Assembly (NCBI GenBank): GCA_038212015.1
Contig: JBBQUY010000002.1
Location: 34,670 to 98,669 of the forward strand
Length of the DNA: 64,000 nt
Direction of reading: 5' to 3'
From: JAGQUL01 sp038212015
GTDB taxonomy: Bacteria > Actinomycetota > Thermoleophilia > Gaiellales > SKUG01
The translations under genes and the position numbers were made by a program. This document shows, one piece after another, positions 15,566-26,519 of the stretch. Numbering within the stretch: the stretch's first letter is position 1; each line of letters opens with the position of its first letter. The notes under the pieces are model-generated. The model was not told the origin of the DNA, did not search any database, and was given only the letters and a program-made list of their open reading frames with translations.

Positions 15566-16447
15566 ATGCCGCCCCGCTCTCGCACCCTTGCCACAACGTC
15601 CCAGGACGTCGAGCAGCGACTGGTCGACCTCGCACATCCGCTCCTGGATTCAGTGCTCGTGCGGGTTCGACGCGGACGAAGAACGCGGCACGTCCGCCTC
15701 CACGTCGACGAGCAGGGTGCCGTCACTGCCTCGATTCCTGCACGCTTCGCCGCAGCGCGTCTCGATCCGATCGTGCGCGAGCGTGCCGACTGGCTGCACG
15801 ACGTGCTCACGCGCATGGAGCAGAAGTCGCGTGACACCCAGGTCGACCTGGATCGCGGCGATCCCGTGCGGTGGCTCGGTCGCTGGATCCCGACCACACT
15901 GGAGCGTGGCGGCCGTCGCCCGATCGTGCGGCTCGAGGATGATCGGCTGATGCTTCGCGTCCCCGAAGGCGAGGACGCCTACGACGCGCTCGTGGCGTGG
16001 TATCGACGCGAGGCACGCGGGATCTTCGAGGAGCGCGTCGACGCGTGGTCCGAGCTGTTCGGGCTGACGCCCGGCAAGGTGAGCATCCGCGAGCAGCGCA
16101 CCCGCTGGGGCTCCTGCACCCACAAGGGTGACCTGTCGTTCAACTGGCGGCTCGTGCTCGCACCGGAATGGGTGCTCGACTCGATCGTCGTACACGAGCT
16201 GTGTCACATCGAAGAACTCAACCACTCCTCGCGATTCTGGGCGCTGCTCGACGAGCGGTTCCCCGAGCACGAGGCTGCGAGCGAATGGCTGCGCGACCAT
16301 GGCGCGGCACTGCGCGTGACCCGCCCCGCCCCGCCCCGCTTTGCGCAGGACGTGACGTCGACTGGTGAGCCGTCACGGCCAGGTCGGCGTCGTCGCGGAC
16401 TGGATCATCCCGTCGAGGATGGCCAGATCACGCTGTTCGGACCCTGA
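15566..16447 (+). CDS. YgjP-like M48-type metallopeptidase
   Basis: 293 residues. The zinc site is clear: HELCH at residues 210-214 with a third His at 220 (IEELNHSSRFW). It is preceded by the family signature IREQRTRWGSCTHKGDLSFN and by WRLVLAPEWVLDSIVVH. YgjP/DUF45 proteins are small cytoplasmic gluzincin-like peptidases with poorly known substrates. No signal peptide. The C-terminal 50 residues are basic and variable. The stop is 15 bases from the convergent 843-residue gene. Confidence 0.92.
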   Translation: MPPRSRTLATTSQDVEQRLVDLAHPLLDSVLVRVRRGRRTRHVRLHVDEQGAVTASIPARFAAARLDPIVRERADWLHDVLTRMEQKSRDTQVDLDRGDPVRWLGRWIPTTLERGGRRPIVRLEDDRLMLRVPEGEDAYDALVAWYRREARGIFEERVDAWSELFGLTPGKVSIREQRTRWGSCTHKGDLSFNWRLVLAPEWVLDSIVVHELCHIEELNHSSRFWALLDERFPEHEAASEWLRDHGAALRVTRPAPPRFAQDVTSTGEPSRPGRRRRGLDHPVEDGQITLFGP

Positions 16448-16462
16448 CCCGGCCTGACGTGC

Positions 16463-18994
16463 CTACCAGGTGAGCTGCTCGGCATCGCTCGCGCGAGCCG
16501 CGCGATGGGCATCCTCGAGCGAGGCGACCCACGCGTCGACCGGCGAGCTGGCGTAGACGCTCGGATCGGCGGGCCCGGGGTCGCGGTACTCCGCACGCAA
16601 CGACGTTCGCCGCGCGATCTCCGCCTCGAAGTTGGCGAACACCTCGTCGAGACCACTGCGTACCGACGCCGGGACAGTGTCGCCGGCGATCTCGTCGACG
16701 GTCGCGATGCGCATGCGCAGCTCCTCGATCTGGTCGACGATGCGAATGCGCTCCCGATCGTAGGGGGGCATGTCGGCCAGCGAGTCGAGGTAGGAGCGAA
16801 CGGACGCACCTCGACGAGCGGCGACGGCCAGTCGATCGGCGGCGGTCTCCGGAAGCGGTCCGTCCGCGAACATCGCCCAGGCCTGCAGGCCGGATGCGAT
16901 GCTGCTCGCGCGATTCATCCCAGGGTTGGTGTTGTAGCCGGACACCGTCACGTTGAGCTGCCGGTCAAGGTTGAGCGACCCCGTCCGCTGGATCTCATCG
17001 CGAATGCGGATGACGTCGATGGCGACATCGTCCGGCATGCGCCACGTCGGGCCCAGCGACTGATATTCGGTCATCGCTCGTTCCAGCAGCGCACGTTTTT
17101 CGTCGGGGTCCTTGACGTTGGAGATGTTGTGGAGCAGCTCATGCGTCAGCGTCGCGCGGCGGGCGGCGTCATCGATGTGTTCGGCGGATGTTGCGCCGGC
17201 GGCGGGAACCGTCAGTGCATCGAGCTCGCGGACGAGCCAGCGAGTTCGCGCTTCGGCGGCCTGGGCCGGACGGGCGCTCGGCGTGATGGCGCGCAGACCC
17301 CCGTCATCCCCGAACTGGCTGGCTCGGGCGGCGAGCTCGGTGCGGTAGTCACGGGTTGCGGCGAGCAGGTTTCCGAGCTCAAAGTCGCCCGGGCGACGTC
17401 CGGCAGCGGGATCGACACGGTCCAGGTGGCCGCGGAGGTTGGAGACCTGGGTCTCGAGGAGGCTGGCGGTCCTTTCGCCTACGAGGGCCGATGTGCCGAG
17501 CGCGCCGTCGGCCCGTGCCACCATGTCGGCTGTTGCCTCGCGAAGTCCGGGTTCGTCGAGGTATCGCTCGTCGGGAACCCAGCGGCTCTTGGTGATCTGC
17601 GAGTCCATCGCCGTTCCGATGAGCTCGACCTCGTCGAGCAGTTTCACGGCCTCCTGCATGTCCCGAGTCTGCGCCGCGTCCACCGGATGCGGCTTGATGC
17701 GTGGCAGATGCTCCACGAAGGCGGTCCGGGCTCGCGTACCGACGTCGCCAGCGAGGAGGCCGCGCATCACGTCGAGATCGATTCGTTCGCCGGGGCGCGC
17801 GAGCACTTCCTGGATCTCCTCGCCGATCTCCGTGCCGGCGCGCAGCAGGTGCGGCTCGTTCGTGACGGTGGCGAGGTGGGCCTGCAGGCTTCGGATGTGG
17901 TCGAGCGTGCTGGTCATCAGCCTCGAGTCGCCTGATGCGAACCGGTCCCGCGAGGTGTTGGCGAGGCGAGCGCCGGCAGACACCCAGTCCCGAGCCAGGA
18001 ACGCCGTGTCTCGCATGCTGTCGGGCGCGTCGGCGAGGAGCTGGTCGATCCGCGTCACGTCTTCCGATGCGCGGTCGAGTTTCTGTCGAGCCGCGATGAA
18101 CGCGTCCCTGAACGGCTTGTCGTACGGATCAGCGGAACCCACCGCGACCTGGAGCGCCTCGTACGTCGCGGCGTGCTGCTCGAGGGCAGCGTCGGCGTGC
18201 GCGAGCACGGCCGCGTCATCGGCGAGTGACGCGAGACGCGGTGCGGTGGGCAGGGTGGCGCGGGCGGCATGTTCGGTGGCGATCGACCGGGCGCGGTTGG
18301 AGACGAGCATGCGCTCGGCCCATGAATCTGACGTCGGTGCCGTGGTCGGACCGAGGCCGCGCACGTGGTCGACCATCTCGCCCGCATCGCGGATGACCCG
18401 GTCGTACTCGGCCTTGGATGCGGTGCCCTGGCGCGCGGCCTGGAGGCGGGTCACGAGCGGATCGCCTGCTTCGTCGACCATGCCGGAGTCGCGGAGCTGC
18501 TCCATCGGTGCCGCCATCGCCCGCCGCACGGTCCCGAGGTGCTCCGAGCGCGTGCCCCGACTCATGCTGATGCCGAATGGACGGTCATCGATGATCGCCT
18601 TGGCCGATCGCAGCTGGTCGTTCGCGTCGAGCAGCAGGTGTCGTCGGATGACGTCGGCAGCGCCATCGACCGCGTCGAGCCCGCCCTGGGAGACGACATG
18701 GTCGACCCCGCCGAGCTCGTGGACCGCGCGCGTGACCGCGCTCAGATGGCCGAGCTGCGAGCGCGCGGTGGCGAGCTGCGGAAGGTTCAGGTCATAGGGA
18801 AGGTAGAAGCTGCGCAGTTCGCCGCCGAATCCCGATGGCATCGCGGCAGCCAGCTGCGTGGTGGCGTCGCTGACGGCCCCGGTGATCAGCCGTGTGTCGG
18901 TCGGGTTGGCGCCACCGGTTCCGGACGCCAGAATTCGATCCACCACGCGCACTGCGTCGTCGATGCGTGACGCTGCTCCAAGCAGGTCGGTCAT
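16463..18994 (-). CDS. large soluble helical protein of unknown function
   Basis: 843 residues, start MTDLLGAASRIDDAVRVVDR, with GGGGGAACACCGGC before the ATG. Almost all predicted helix, with no signal peptide or membrane segment and few cysteines. Residues 618-622 read HELLH (context ATLTHELLHNISN), which could be a gluzincin zinc site. The flanks do not match a peptidase family I know, so this may be chance. Length, solubility and repeated long helices suggest a structural or effector-type protein. A TCTGACGAGGG stretch upstream is shared with the M4-like gene at 40291. Confidence 0.8.
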   Translation of the reverse strand: MTDLLGAASRIDDAVRVVDRILASGTGGANPTDTRLITGAVSDATTQLAAAMPSGFGGELRSFYLPYDLNLPQLATARSQLGHLSAVTRAVHELGGVDHVVSQGGLDAVDGAADVIRRHLLLDANDQLRSAKAIIDDRPFGISMSRGTRSEHLGTVRRAMAAPMEQLRDSGMVDEAGDPLVTRLQAARQGTASKAEYDRVIRDAGEMVDHVRGLGPTTAPTSDSWAERMLVSNRARSIATEHAARATLPTAPRLASLADDAAVLAHADAALEQHAATYEALQVAVGSADPYDKPFRDAFIAARQKLDRASEDVTRIDQLLADAPDSMRDTAFLARDWVSAGARLANTSRDRFASGDSRLMTSTLDHIRSLQAHLATVTNEPHLLRAGTEIGEEIQEVLARPGERIDLDVMRGLLAGDVGTRARTAFVEHLPRIKPHPVDAAQTRDMQEAVKLLDEVELIGTAMDSQITKSRWVPDERYLDEPGLREATADMVARADGALGTSALVGERTASLLETQVSNLRGHLDRVDPAAGRRPGDFELGNLLAATRDYRTELAARASQFGDDGGLRAITPSARPAQAAEARTRWLVRELDALTVPAAGATSAEHIDDAARRATLTHELLHNISNVKDPDEKRALLERAMTEYQSLGPTWRMPDDVAIDVIRIRDEIQRTGSLNLDRQLNVTVSGYNTNPGMNRASSIASGLQAWAMFADGPLPETAADRLAVAARRGASVRSYLDSLADMPPYDRERIRIVDQIEELRMRIATVDEIAGDTVPASVRSGLDEVFANFEAEIARRTSLRAEYRDPGPADPSVYASSPVDAWVASLEDAHRAARASDAEQLTW

Positions 18995-19088
18995 GCCGGT
19001 GTTCCCCCAACGGATCGCTCGCGCGCGCCAATCCCCCGAACGGCACGCGCTCCCTCGTCAGACCATCGACTGCCGCCGGTCCGGCGTT

Positions 19089-19757
19089 TCAGCGGCCGTG
19101 GCGCACGACGAGCACGTGCGCTTCGCCGTCGGTGTGGGGCGTGGCCACGGCGCCGAGCTCGTCGAACTCACGGACGAGATCGTCAAGCGGGCGCGAGATC
19201 GGCGTCGTTCCGTTGCGGGAGTACACGATCAGCAACCGTCCCTTGCGGCCGAGCACGCGCAGCAGCTCTTCCGGATCGAGCAGCCCGTCGAGCGCCGTGA
19301 CGAGGTCGAACGCACCGTCCTCGAACGGCAGCACGTGCACCGATGCCACCTGGAACGTCGCATTCGGCACGAGCTCGCCGGCCAGCTCGACCATGCGCGG
19401 GGAGATGTCGGCGCCGATCACCTTCACGTCCGGCCAGCGCGCCAGCACGAACGACGCGGCAAGGCCGGTGCCGCAGGCGATGTCGAGCACTCGACGCGGT
19501 CGGAACCCACGCGGCAGGTGGTCGAGCCCTTCGTCGAATCCCGCGCGATACGTGGGATCGTTGCGGATGCGCTCCCAGTCGGGCGAGAGCGAATCGAAGA
19601 GCATGCGAAAGCCGCGTTCAGCGACGGGGCGCACCACCGGGATCGTCGAGGCACGCATCAGCACGTTCACGCCCGCGCGTCGCGTGCTCGCGAGCGCGCT
19701 CGTGCGTGCGCGCGCGAGCGGAGCGGGAAGTCCGGGCAGCGGCAGTCGCGGGACCAT
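19089..19757 (-). CDS. class I SAM-dependent methyltransferase
   Basis: 222 residues. Motif I VLDIACGTGLAA (near residue 90) and the acidic loop VIGADISPRM define a Rossmann methyltransferase; LPFEDGAFDLVTALDGLLD is the motif around the active-site strand. The first 80 residues include a basic helical segment. The ATG lies four bases from the bcp stop, so it is co-transcribed with the peroxiredoxin. Substrate unknown; small-molecule or lipid methylation is possible. Confidence 0.85.
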   Translation of the reverse strand: MVPRLPLPGLPAPLARARTSALASTRRAGVNVLMRASTIPVVRPVAERGFRMLFDSLSPDWERIRNDPTYRAGFDEGLDHLPRGFRPRRVLDIACGTGLAASFVLARWPDVKVIGADISPRMVELAGELVPNATFQVASVHVLPFEDGAFDLVTALDGLLDPEELLRVLGRKGRLLIVYSRNGTTPISRPLDDLVREFDELGAVATPHTDGEAHVLVVRHGR

Positions 19758-19760
19758 CGG

Positions 19761-20249
19761 TCAGGCGAGCCCGAGTTCCGTGCGGAGCCAGTCGAGGTGC
19801 TTGGCGGGCCGGATCTTGCGGGCGATCGCCTGCACGGTGCCGTCGGCGTCGATGATCACGGTGCTGCGCTCCATGCCCATGTACTTCTTGCCGTAGAGCG
19901 ACTTCTCGACCCAGAAGCCGAAGGCGTTCGCGAGCTCCAGTTCGTCGTCCACGAGCAGGTGGAACGGCAGGTCGTACCTGGCGCGGAATTTCTGGTGCCG
20001 TGCAGCGTCATCCTTGCTCACGCCGTAGACGACGAGGTCGTCGACCGCCTCGAACTCGCCCCAGGAATCCCGGATCGCGCAGGCCTGCGTCGTGCAGCCG
20101 GGCGTGTCGTCCTTGGGATAGAAGTACAGCACCACCCGTGATCCGCGCAGGCCGCGCAGCGCGACCTCGGTTCCCTGGTCATCGGTGAGCGTCAGGTCCG
20201 GCGCGGGCTGGCCGACGTCGATGGGAGCAGCAGCTGAGGTCTCGGTCAT
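19761..20249 (-). CDS. bcp: thiol peroxidase, Bcp/PrxQ type
   Basis: 162 residues. The peroxidatic cysteine lies in YFYPKDDTPGCTTQACAIRD, with the resolving cysteine five residues later (CTTQAC), the atypical 2-Cys pattern of Bcp. It reduces hydroperoxides in the cytoplasm using thioredoxin. It has its own TAATCT hexamer seven bases before the ATG, overlapping the TAA stop of the upstream gene, and it overlaps nothing else. The methyltransferase follows in the same unit. Confidence 0.95.
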   Translation of the reverse strand: MTETSAAAPIDVGQPAPDLTLTDDQGTEVALRGLRGSRVVLYFYPKDDTPGCTTQACAIRDSWGEFEAVDDLVVYGVSKDDAARHQKFRARYDLPFHLLVDDELELANAFGFWVEKSLYGKKYMGMERSTVIIDADGTVQAIARKIRPAKHLDWLRTELGLA

Positions 20250-20256
20250 GGTCGCG

Positions 20257-20262
20257 AGATTA
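20257..20262 (-). promoter_or_regulatory. -10 hexamer of bcp
   Basis: TAATCT on the minus strand, seven bases before the ATG; it overlaps the stop codon of the preceding gene. Confidence 0.5.
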
Positions 20263-20784
20263 TCGAGCGGCGACGATGACCGCGCGTGCGGCGTCGACTA
20301 CCGGCAGCAACGCAGGGTTGGCGAACAAGTCGCCGATGCTCGTTCGAACGGGCACGATCCAGCTGCCATCGCGATCCTGGTACGGGCGAAGGTTGCCGAC
20401 GTCGTCGGGGCGTTCGGCGTAGCGCAGGTGAAGCGTCGCGTAGCTGCCGGGGGCAGAGTCGCCGCCGCGGACCTTCGCGAGGTCAAGCGACGTGAGGCTC
20501 GCCTGCAGCGCGGCGACGGCGCTGCTGATCGCCGGTGAGGCAGACGCCGATCGGGTCGTGTGCCAGTCGTCCGGATGACTCGGTTCGGGAACGGGGCCAT
20601 CCCAGAGCGGGTCGAACACGTCAACCGTGGCAGCCACACGAGCGTCAGGCGCGGTGAAGCCCACGTCGAGGCGCTCGGAGCGGCGCATGCCGGTCGACGG
20701 TCGCGCCCAGTCGAGGGCGGTGGAGACGTTGACGGTCACGCCCGTCGGGGCTGCAACGCGGGGCGCGGCGGGGGAAAGCTGCAC
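20260..20784 (-). CDS. hypothetical protein upstream of bcp
   Basis: 174 residues from a GTG with AAGGAAC five bases before it. The first 20 residues are proline/valine-rich (MQLSPAAPRVAAPTGVTVNV). The rest is polar, with WDGPVPEPSHPDDWHTTRS in the middle and LRYAERPDDVGNLRPYQDRD later. No signal peptide or span. Not recognised. Confidence 0.65.
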   Translation of the reverse strand: MQLSPAAPRVAAPTGVTVNVSTALDWARPSTGMRRSERLDVGFTAPDARVAATVDVFDPLWDGPVPEPSHPDDWHTTRSASASPAISSAVAALQASLTSLDLAKVRGGDSAPGSYATLHLRYAERPDDVGNLRPYQDRDGSWIVPVRTSIGDLFANPALLPVVDAARAVIVAAR

Positions 20785-20820
20785 GAATGTTCCTTCGGGG
20801 GAGGGGCGTAGGCGGGGATG

Positions 20821-21780
20821 CTACGCGGGTGCCGAGACGGGATCGTACTCTCGCTCGGGCGCGTGGTGCGACGGTTTCCGGGGAGGGCTGGCCTCGTGCG
20901 GCAGCACGGCGTCCGCGGCGATGCGCACGGCGACGAGCCAGATGAGCGCCGCGTTCGCGACGTGGGCGAGCACGACCCCCCACGGCAGGCCGGTCCGGTA
21001 CTGGATCTCGCCGAGCGCAACCTGTCCGACGACGAGCACGAGCAGCAGTCCGAGGTCGCGGAACGCGACGCCGCGCTGCTGTCGCAGCCACGTCAGCGCG
21101 AGCACCAGCACCAGGAATATGTAGGCGCCGCGGGCGTGGAGCGTGAGGGCAAGGTCGAAGATCCCGAATCGGTCGACGTCCTGGCCGGTGCCGGAGGCAC
21201 CCGAATGCGGTCCGGATGCGGTCGTCAGCACGCCGGCGACGATCACCGCGAGCAGCGAAGCGAGCATCACGGCCGCGGCGCCGGTGCGCAGAGCCACGTG
21301 GCGCGCGGGACGGGCGGGAGCTGCGCTGCCTGCCGCGTGAACGGCGAATGCGGCGGTCGCAAGCAGTCCGATGCTGACGAGGAAATGGACGGCGACGATC
21401 TGCGGCGGCAGTTCCAGGATCACGGTCAATGCACCGACGCCCGCCTGCACCAGCACGCCAAGGACCGTGAGGCTGGTTGCCAGTCGCAGATCGCGGCGAA
21501 CTGGGCCCGCCAGTCGCCAGCAGGTCCAGAGAGCGATGAGCGCGGTGAGCAGCGTCGGCGCGGCGGTCATCCGGTTGAGGAACTCCACCATCGGGTGGAA
21601 CGACAGCTCGGGCGTGGCGCTGCTCGTCGTGCAGGTCGGCCAGTTGGGACAGCCGAGTCCGGACCCGGTGAGGCGCACAGTGGCGCCCGTCACGACGATG
21701 AACCACTGAAAGAACAGCGCCACGACCGTCGCGCGGCGGGCGGTCTCACGGGTATACGGGCCGAGCAGAAAGTGTCGCAT
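20821..21780 (-). CDS. ctaA: haem A synthase (COX15/CtaA)
   Basis: 319 residues from the ATG giving MRHFLLGPYTRETARR; the open frame further upstream is shadow. Eight membrane segments. The family motifs are present: GATVRLTGSGLGCPNWPTC in the first loop, HPMVEFLNRM with a haem-ligand His, AVHFLVSIGLL, and TLHARGAYIF with the second-half His. It hydroxylates haem O to haem A for cytochrome oxidase in the inner membrane. It belongs with ccmE, ccmF and ccdA as evidence for an aerobic, cytochrome-rich respiratory chain. Confidence 0.92.
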   Translation of the reverse strand: MRHFLLGPYTRETARRATVVALFFQWFIVVTGATVRLTGSGLGCPNWPTCTTSSATPELSFHPMVEFLNRMTAAPTLLTALIALWTCWRLAGPVRRDLRLATSLTVLGVLVQAGVGALTVILELPPQIVAVHFLVSIGLLATAAFAVHAAGSAAPARPARHVALRTGAAAVMLASLLAVIVAGVLTTASGPHSGASGTGQDVDRFGIFDLALTLHARGAYIFLVLVLALTWLRQQRGVAFRDLGLLLVLVVGQVALGEIQYRTGLPWGVVLAHVANAALIWLVAVRIAADAVLPHEASPPRKPSHHAPEREYDPVSAPA

Positions 21781-22040
21781 CGCGCCTGAAGCGTAGTGGA
21801 CATGGCCGCGTCGTGCGCCGGGGACGGACCGGGTCGAGTCACGGTGGAATGCGGGTTTTCGAGCGAGAAGGCCACGAAAGCGGCCACCCCGGGGGCCATC
21901 GAAGGCCAACGCACCATGGTTTTCGAGCCGACGACGGGGGCCCGAGGCGATGAAAAGGGTGCCGAAGCAAAAGTCGGCGGTGCGGTACCCCGTCCGGGGC
22001 CCGGATCGGCTGACTGCCTTTCACGAGGAGAAGGATCGAC
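21781..22040 (+). other. repetitive leader region of the Gly/Tyr-rich gene
   Basis: 260 bases between divergent starts. GGTTTTCGAGC occurs twice (21854-21864 and 21918-21928), GAAGGCCA twice, and several short palindromes (GGCC...GGCC, GGGGGCCC, GGTGCGGTACC) could fold. It matches no riboswitch I know. It ends in GAGGAGAAGGATCGAC directly before the GTG. Confidence 0.4.
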
Positions 22041-22643
22041 GTGAACTCCCCCTACACCAAGCATCTCGACGCGGTCGACCACACGACCCACTCGACCGCA
22101 CTGACGGTCCCCACGTATGCAGCAGCACCGATGCATGCACCGCAGCCCCCGATGGTCATCCAGTCCGGTGGCGACAGCGGTGGCAGCAAGGCAGGAATCG
22201 CACTCATTGCGATCGTGCTGGCTATCGTCGGAACCGCAGCAGGATTTGCGATCGGCAAGGGCTCCGGCCCGAGCTGGAACGAGCTCCGCCGATTCGAGGC
22301 ACTCTCGGGTCGTGAAGGTGAGATCCGCGGTCGTGACGCTGGCTGGAGCCAGGGTCGCAAGCAGGGTCGCACCGAGATGGAGTTCCTCGCACAGTACGAG
22401 AAGCTCCGAACGCAGGCCACCGCCTTCAGCCAGGGCTACCGCCAGGGTCGCGGCATCGGTCAGCAGATGGGTCGCGATCAGTACCAGTACCGCTACCAGA
22501 ACCGCGGCTACGGCTACGGTCGAGGCTACGGTCGAGGCTACGGCCGCGGCTACGGCTACGGCGGACGGGTCGGCGGTGCCATCGGCAACGCCCAGGCTCT
22601 CGCCAACGCCACGGGCAGCCCGGTCGACGTCATCATCGGCTAG
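22041..22643 (+). CDS. membrane-anchored Gly/Arg/Tyr-rich repeat protein
   Basis: 200 residues from a GTG with AAGGA six bases upstream. A polar, proline-containing N-terminus (about 50 residues) leads to one membrane span (AGIALIAIVLAIVGTAAGF). After that come spaced G-x-x-x-G and GR repeats (GREGEIRGRDAGWSQGRKQG), then YQYRYQNRGYGYGRGYGR with a tandem GYGR repeat encoded by 12-base units. The topology suggests a cytoplasmic N-terminus and an outside basic aromatic tail. Such tails bind polyanions or self-associate; the role here is unknown. Followed by a strong terminator. Confidence 0.8.
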   Translation: MNSPYTKHLDAVDHTTHSTALTVPTYAAAPMHAPQPPMVIQSGGDSGGSKAGIALIAIVLAIVGTAAGFAIGKGSGPSWNELRRFEALSGREGEIRGRDAGWSQGRKQGRTEMEFLAQYEKLRTQATAFSQGYRQGRGIGQQMGRDQYQYRYQNRGYGYGRGYGRGYGRGYGYGGRVGGAIGNAQALANATGSPVDVIIG

Positions 22644-22680
22644 CACGCCACGCCCAGATCCAACGCCTTCGGCACCGCGC

Positions 22681-22708
22681 GCGCCCTCGGACTTCGGTCC
22701 GGGGGCGC
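22681..22708 (+). terminator. UUCG-capped hairpin terminator
   Basis: GCGCCCTCGGAC, then TTCG, then GTCCGGGGGCGC: 12 pairs including one wobble. It lies 38 bases after the Gly/Tyr-rich gene. No long T-run follows. Confidence 0.75.
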
Positions 22709-22842
22709 ACGTGTCTTCGGAGGCGTTCCACGCACGTTCATGTCAGGGGCGTGTCACGAACGTGAACGGGCGACGGTGCGCCGGGTTCCGAAGCAACCGG
22801 AGTCTGCGTGCACGGGCGACGCGGCGCCCGCGCCAAGAGGGG

Positions 22843-22848
22843 TAGGAT
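22843..22848 (+). promoter_or_regulatory. -10 hexamer of ccmE
   Basis: TAGGAT, eight bases before the ATG of the ccmE-ccmF unit. Confidence 0.55.
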
Positions 22849-22856
22849 CACTGGCG

Positions 22857-23290
22857 ATGAACCGCAAGTTCCGACTGATCGCAGCGCTGGGCATGGCCGT
22901 GATGCTCGCCACCTTCATGGCATACGTCGCCATCAAGGGCGGCGACGTGCAGGAGCCGCTGCTGCAGGCGCACGAGCTCGTCACCAAGCGTGAGCTCGCG
23001 CAGTCACAGACCGTGCAGGTCGACGGCATCGCCGCCGGACCGATCACGGGTGAGCAGGGCGAGCGCTTCCGCTTCTACGTCACCGATCGCGACGGCGACA
23101 ACCGCACGCTCGTCGACTACAAGGGCGCGGTGCCGGATGCGTTCCGCGTGGGACGCAACGTGATCGTCACGGGCAAGCTCGTGCAGGATCCCAAGTCCGG
23201 CGACCAGATCTTCAAGGCGGAGCCGGGTTCGCTCGTCACGAAGTGTCCGTCGAAGTTCGAATCCGAGGGCGGCACGAGCCGGTCGGACTC

Positions 23291-23294
<4 letters not shown>
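22857..23294 (+). CDS. ccmE: cytochrome c maturation haem chaperone CcmE
   Basis: 145 residues with an N-terminal signal anchor (residues 6-26) and the OB-fold of CcmE (VQVDGIAAG, RFYVTDRDG, VIVTGKLVQDP). CcmE binds haem covalently outside the membrane and passes it to CcmF. Classical proteins use His in HxxxY; a minority use Cys in CxxxY. Here the site reads KCPSKFES: Cys130 is present but the tyrosine position is Phe134. The stop overlaps the ccmF ATG (ATGA). No ccmA, B, C or D is visible in the window. Confidence 0.92.
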
Positions 23295-25438
<2,144 letters not shown>

Positions 25439-26519
25439 CGGGACGGCCGCGACCGTGCCTGGTGGCACGACGCCCGCGGTGGTGCCCGTACCCGCCGACC
25501 AGTCGGCGGAGAACGTCGTGTACCTCGGGGAAGAGCATGGCATCGCCGCCGATCACGGCGCGATCGCACCGAACCCCCGTGCCGGCGACTACGACAGCGC
25601 GGCGCAGCAGCTTGCCGATACGCCGCAGGCGCAGCCGCCCAACGACACGTCATCACAGGATCCACCGCTCCCGCCACCCACGCCGATCCGGCCACCCGAG
25701 ACGGAGCCCGTCTACAACGAGATCGAGGCGCTGCGCCAGCGCGCCGCCGAACTCGAGGCGGCCCTGCCGGCGTTCGGCTCGCACGGCCCGATCCCGCAGC
25801 AGCACGAGCTCGTCCCGCCTCCGCGCGTCGACGACAACCCGTTCGGCGATTTCTTCGGCGACGGCGCATCCGCCTGGCTCGAGGACGACGAGGAAGACGA
25901 CGGGCCCGAGATCACGCAGCCGCGCTTCGTCGGCACGATGCTGGCGGCAGGCGCCGTGATGATGCTGCTCGCCGCATGGGCAGTGTGGGGGGTCGCGATC
26001 TGGCGCGGCGCGGGTGGCGCCGAGGCAGGTGGGTTCCTGCTGCTGTCGATGCTGTTGTGGATCCGGTACCTGTCGATGCCGCGCGAGCAGCAGCACGCGT
26101 GGATGCTCAAGCGACACATGCGCGTGAGGTCGTTCGTCGAACGGCGCGTCTCACCGATTCGCACCCGCACGGAAGGACACGTCGTGATGCGGTCCGAGCG
26201 CGGCCGGTACCGCGCCATGCGCGACGAGCGAACGCGCCGCATCAACTCGCTCGGCGAAGGTGCCTACCGCATGTTCCGGCAGGGCACGCTGCAGCCGGAT
26301 CTGCATGCCGGAGCGCAGCGAGTCCTGGCGATGGAACGCCAGATGCTCGTCCAGGACCAGCGCATTCACGGGCTCATGCAGGAACGCCTCGCAGGACAGC
26401 GTGCGGGTGAAGATGCGGGAGGCCACGTGGGGCACGATCCGGCCTCCGGCGTGCCCGGGGGCGGCCACCCAGCCCCCTGACCTCCGCGGAAAACCCCCGC
26501 ATGCTGCTGTACTTGCGGC

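Noticed and set aside
21840..22040. Riboswitch (cyclic di-GMP, cyclic di-AMP, cobalamin, glycine, fluoride) before the Gly/Tyr-rich gene
   Set aside because: I compared the remembered core motifs of each and found none complete.
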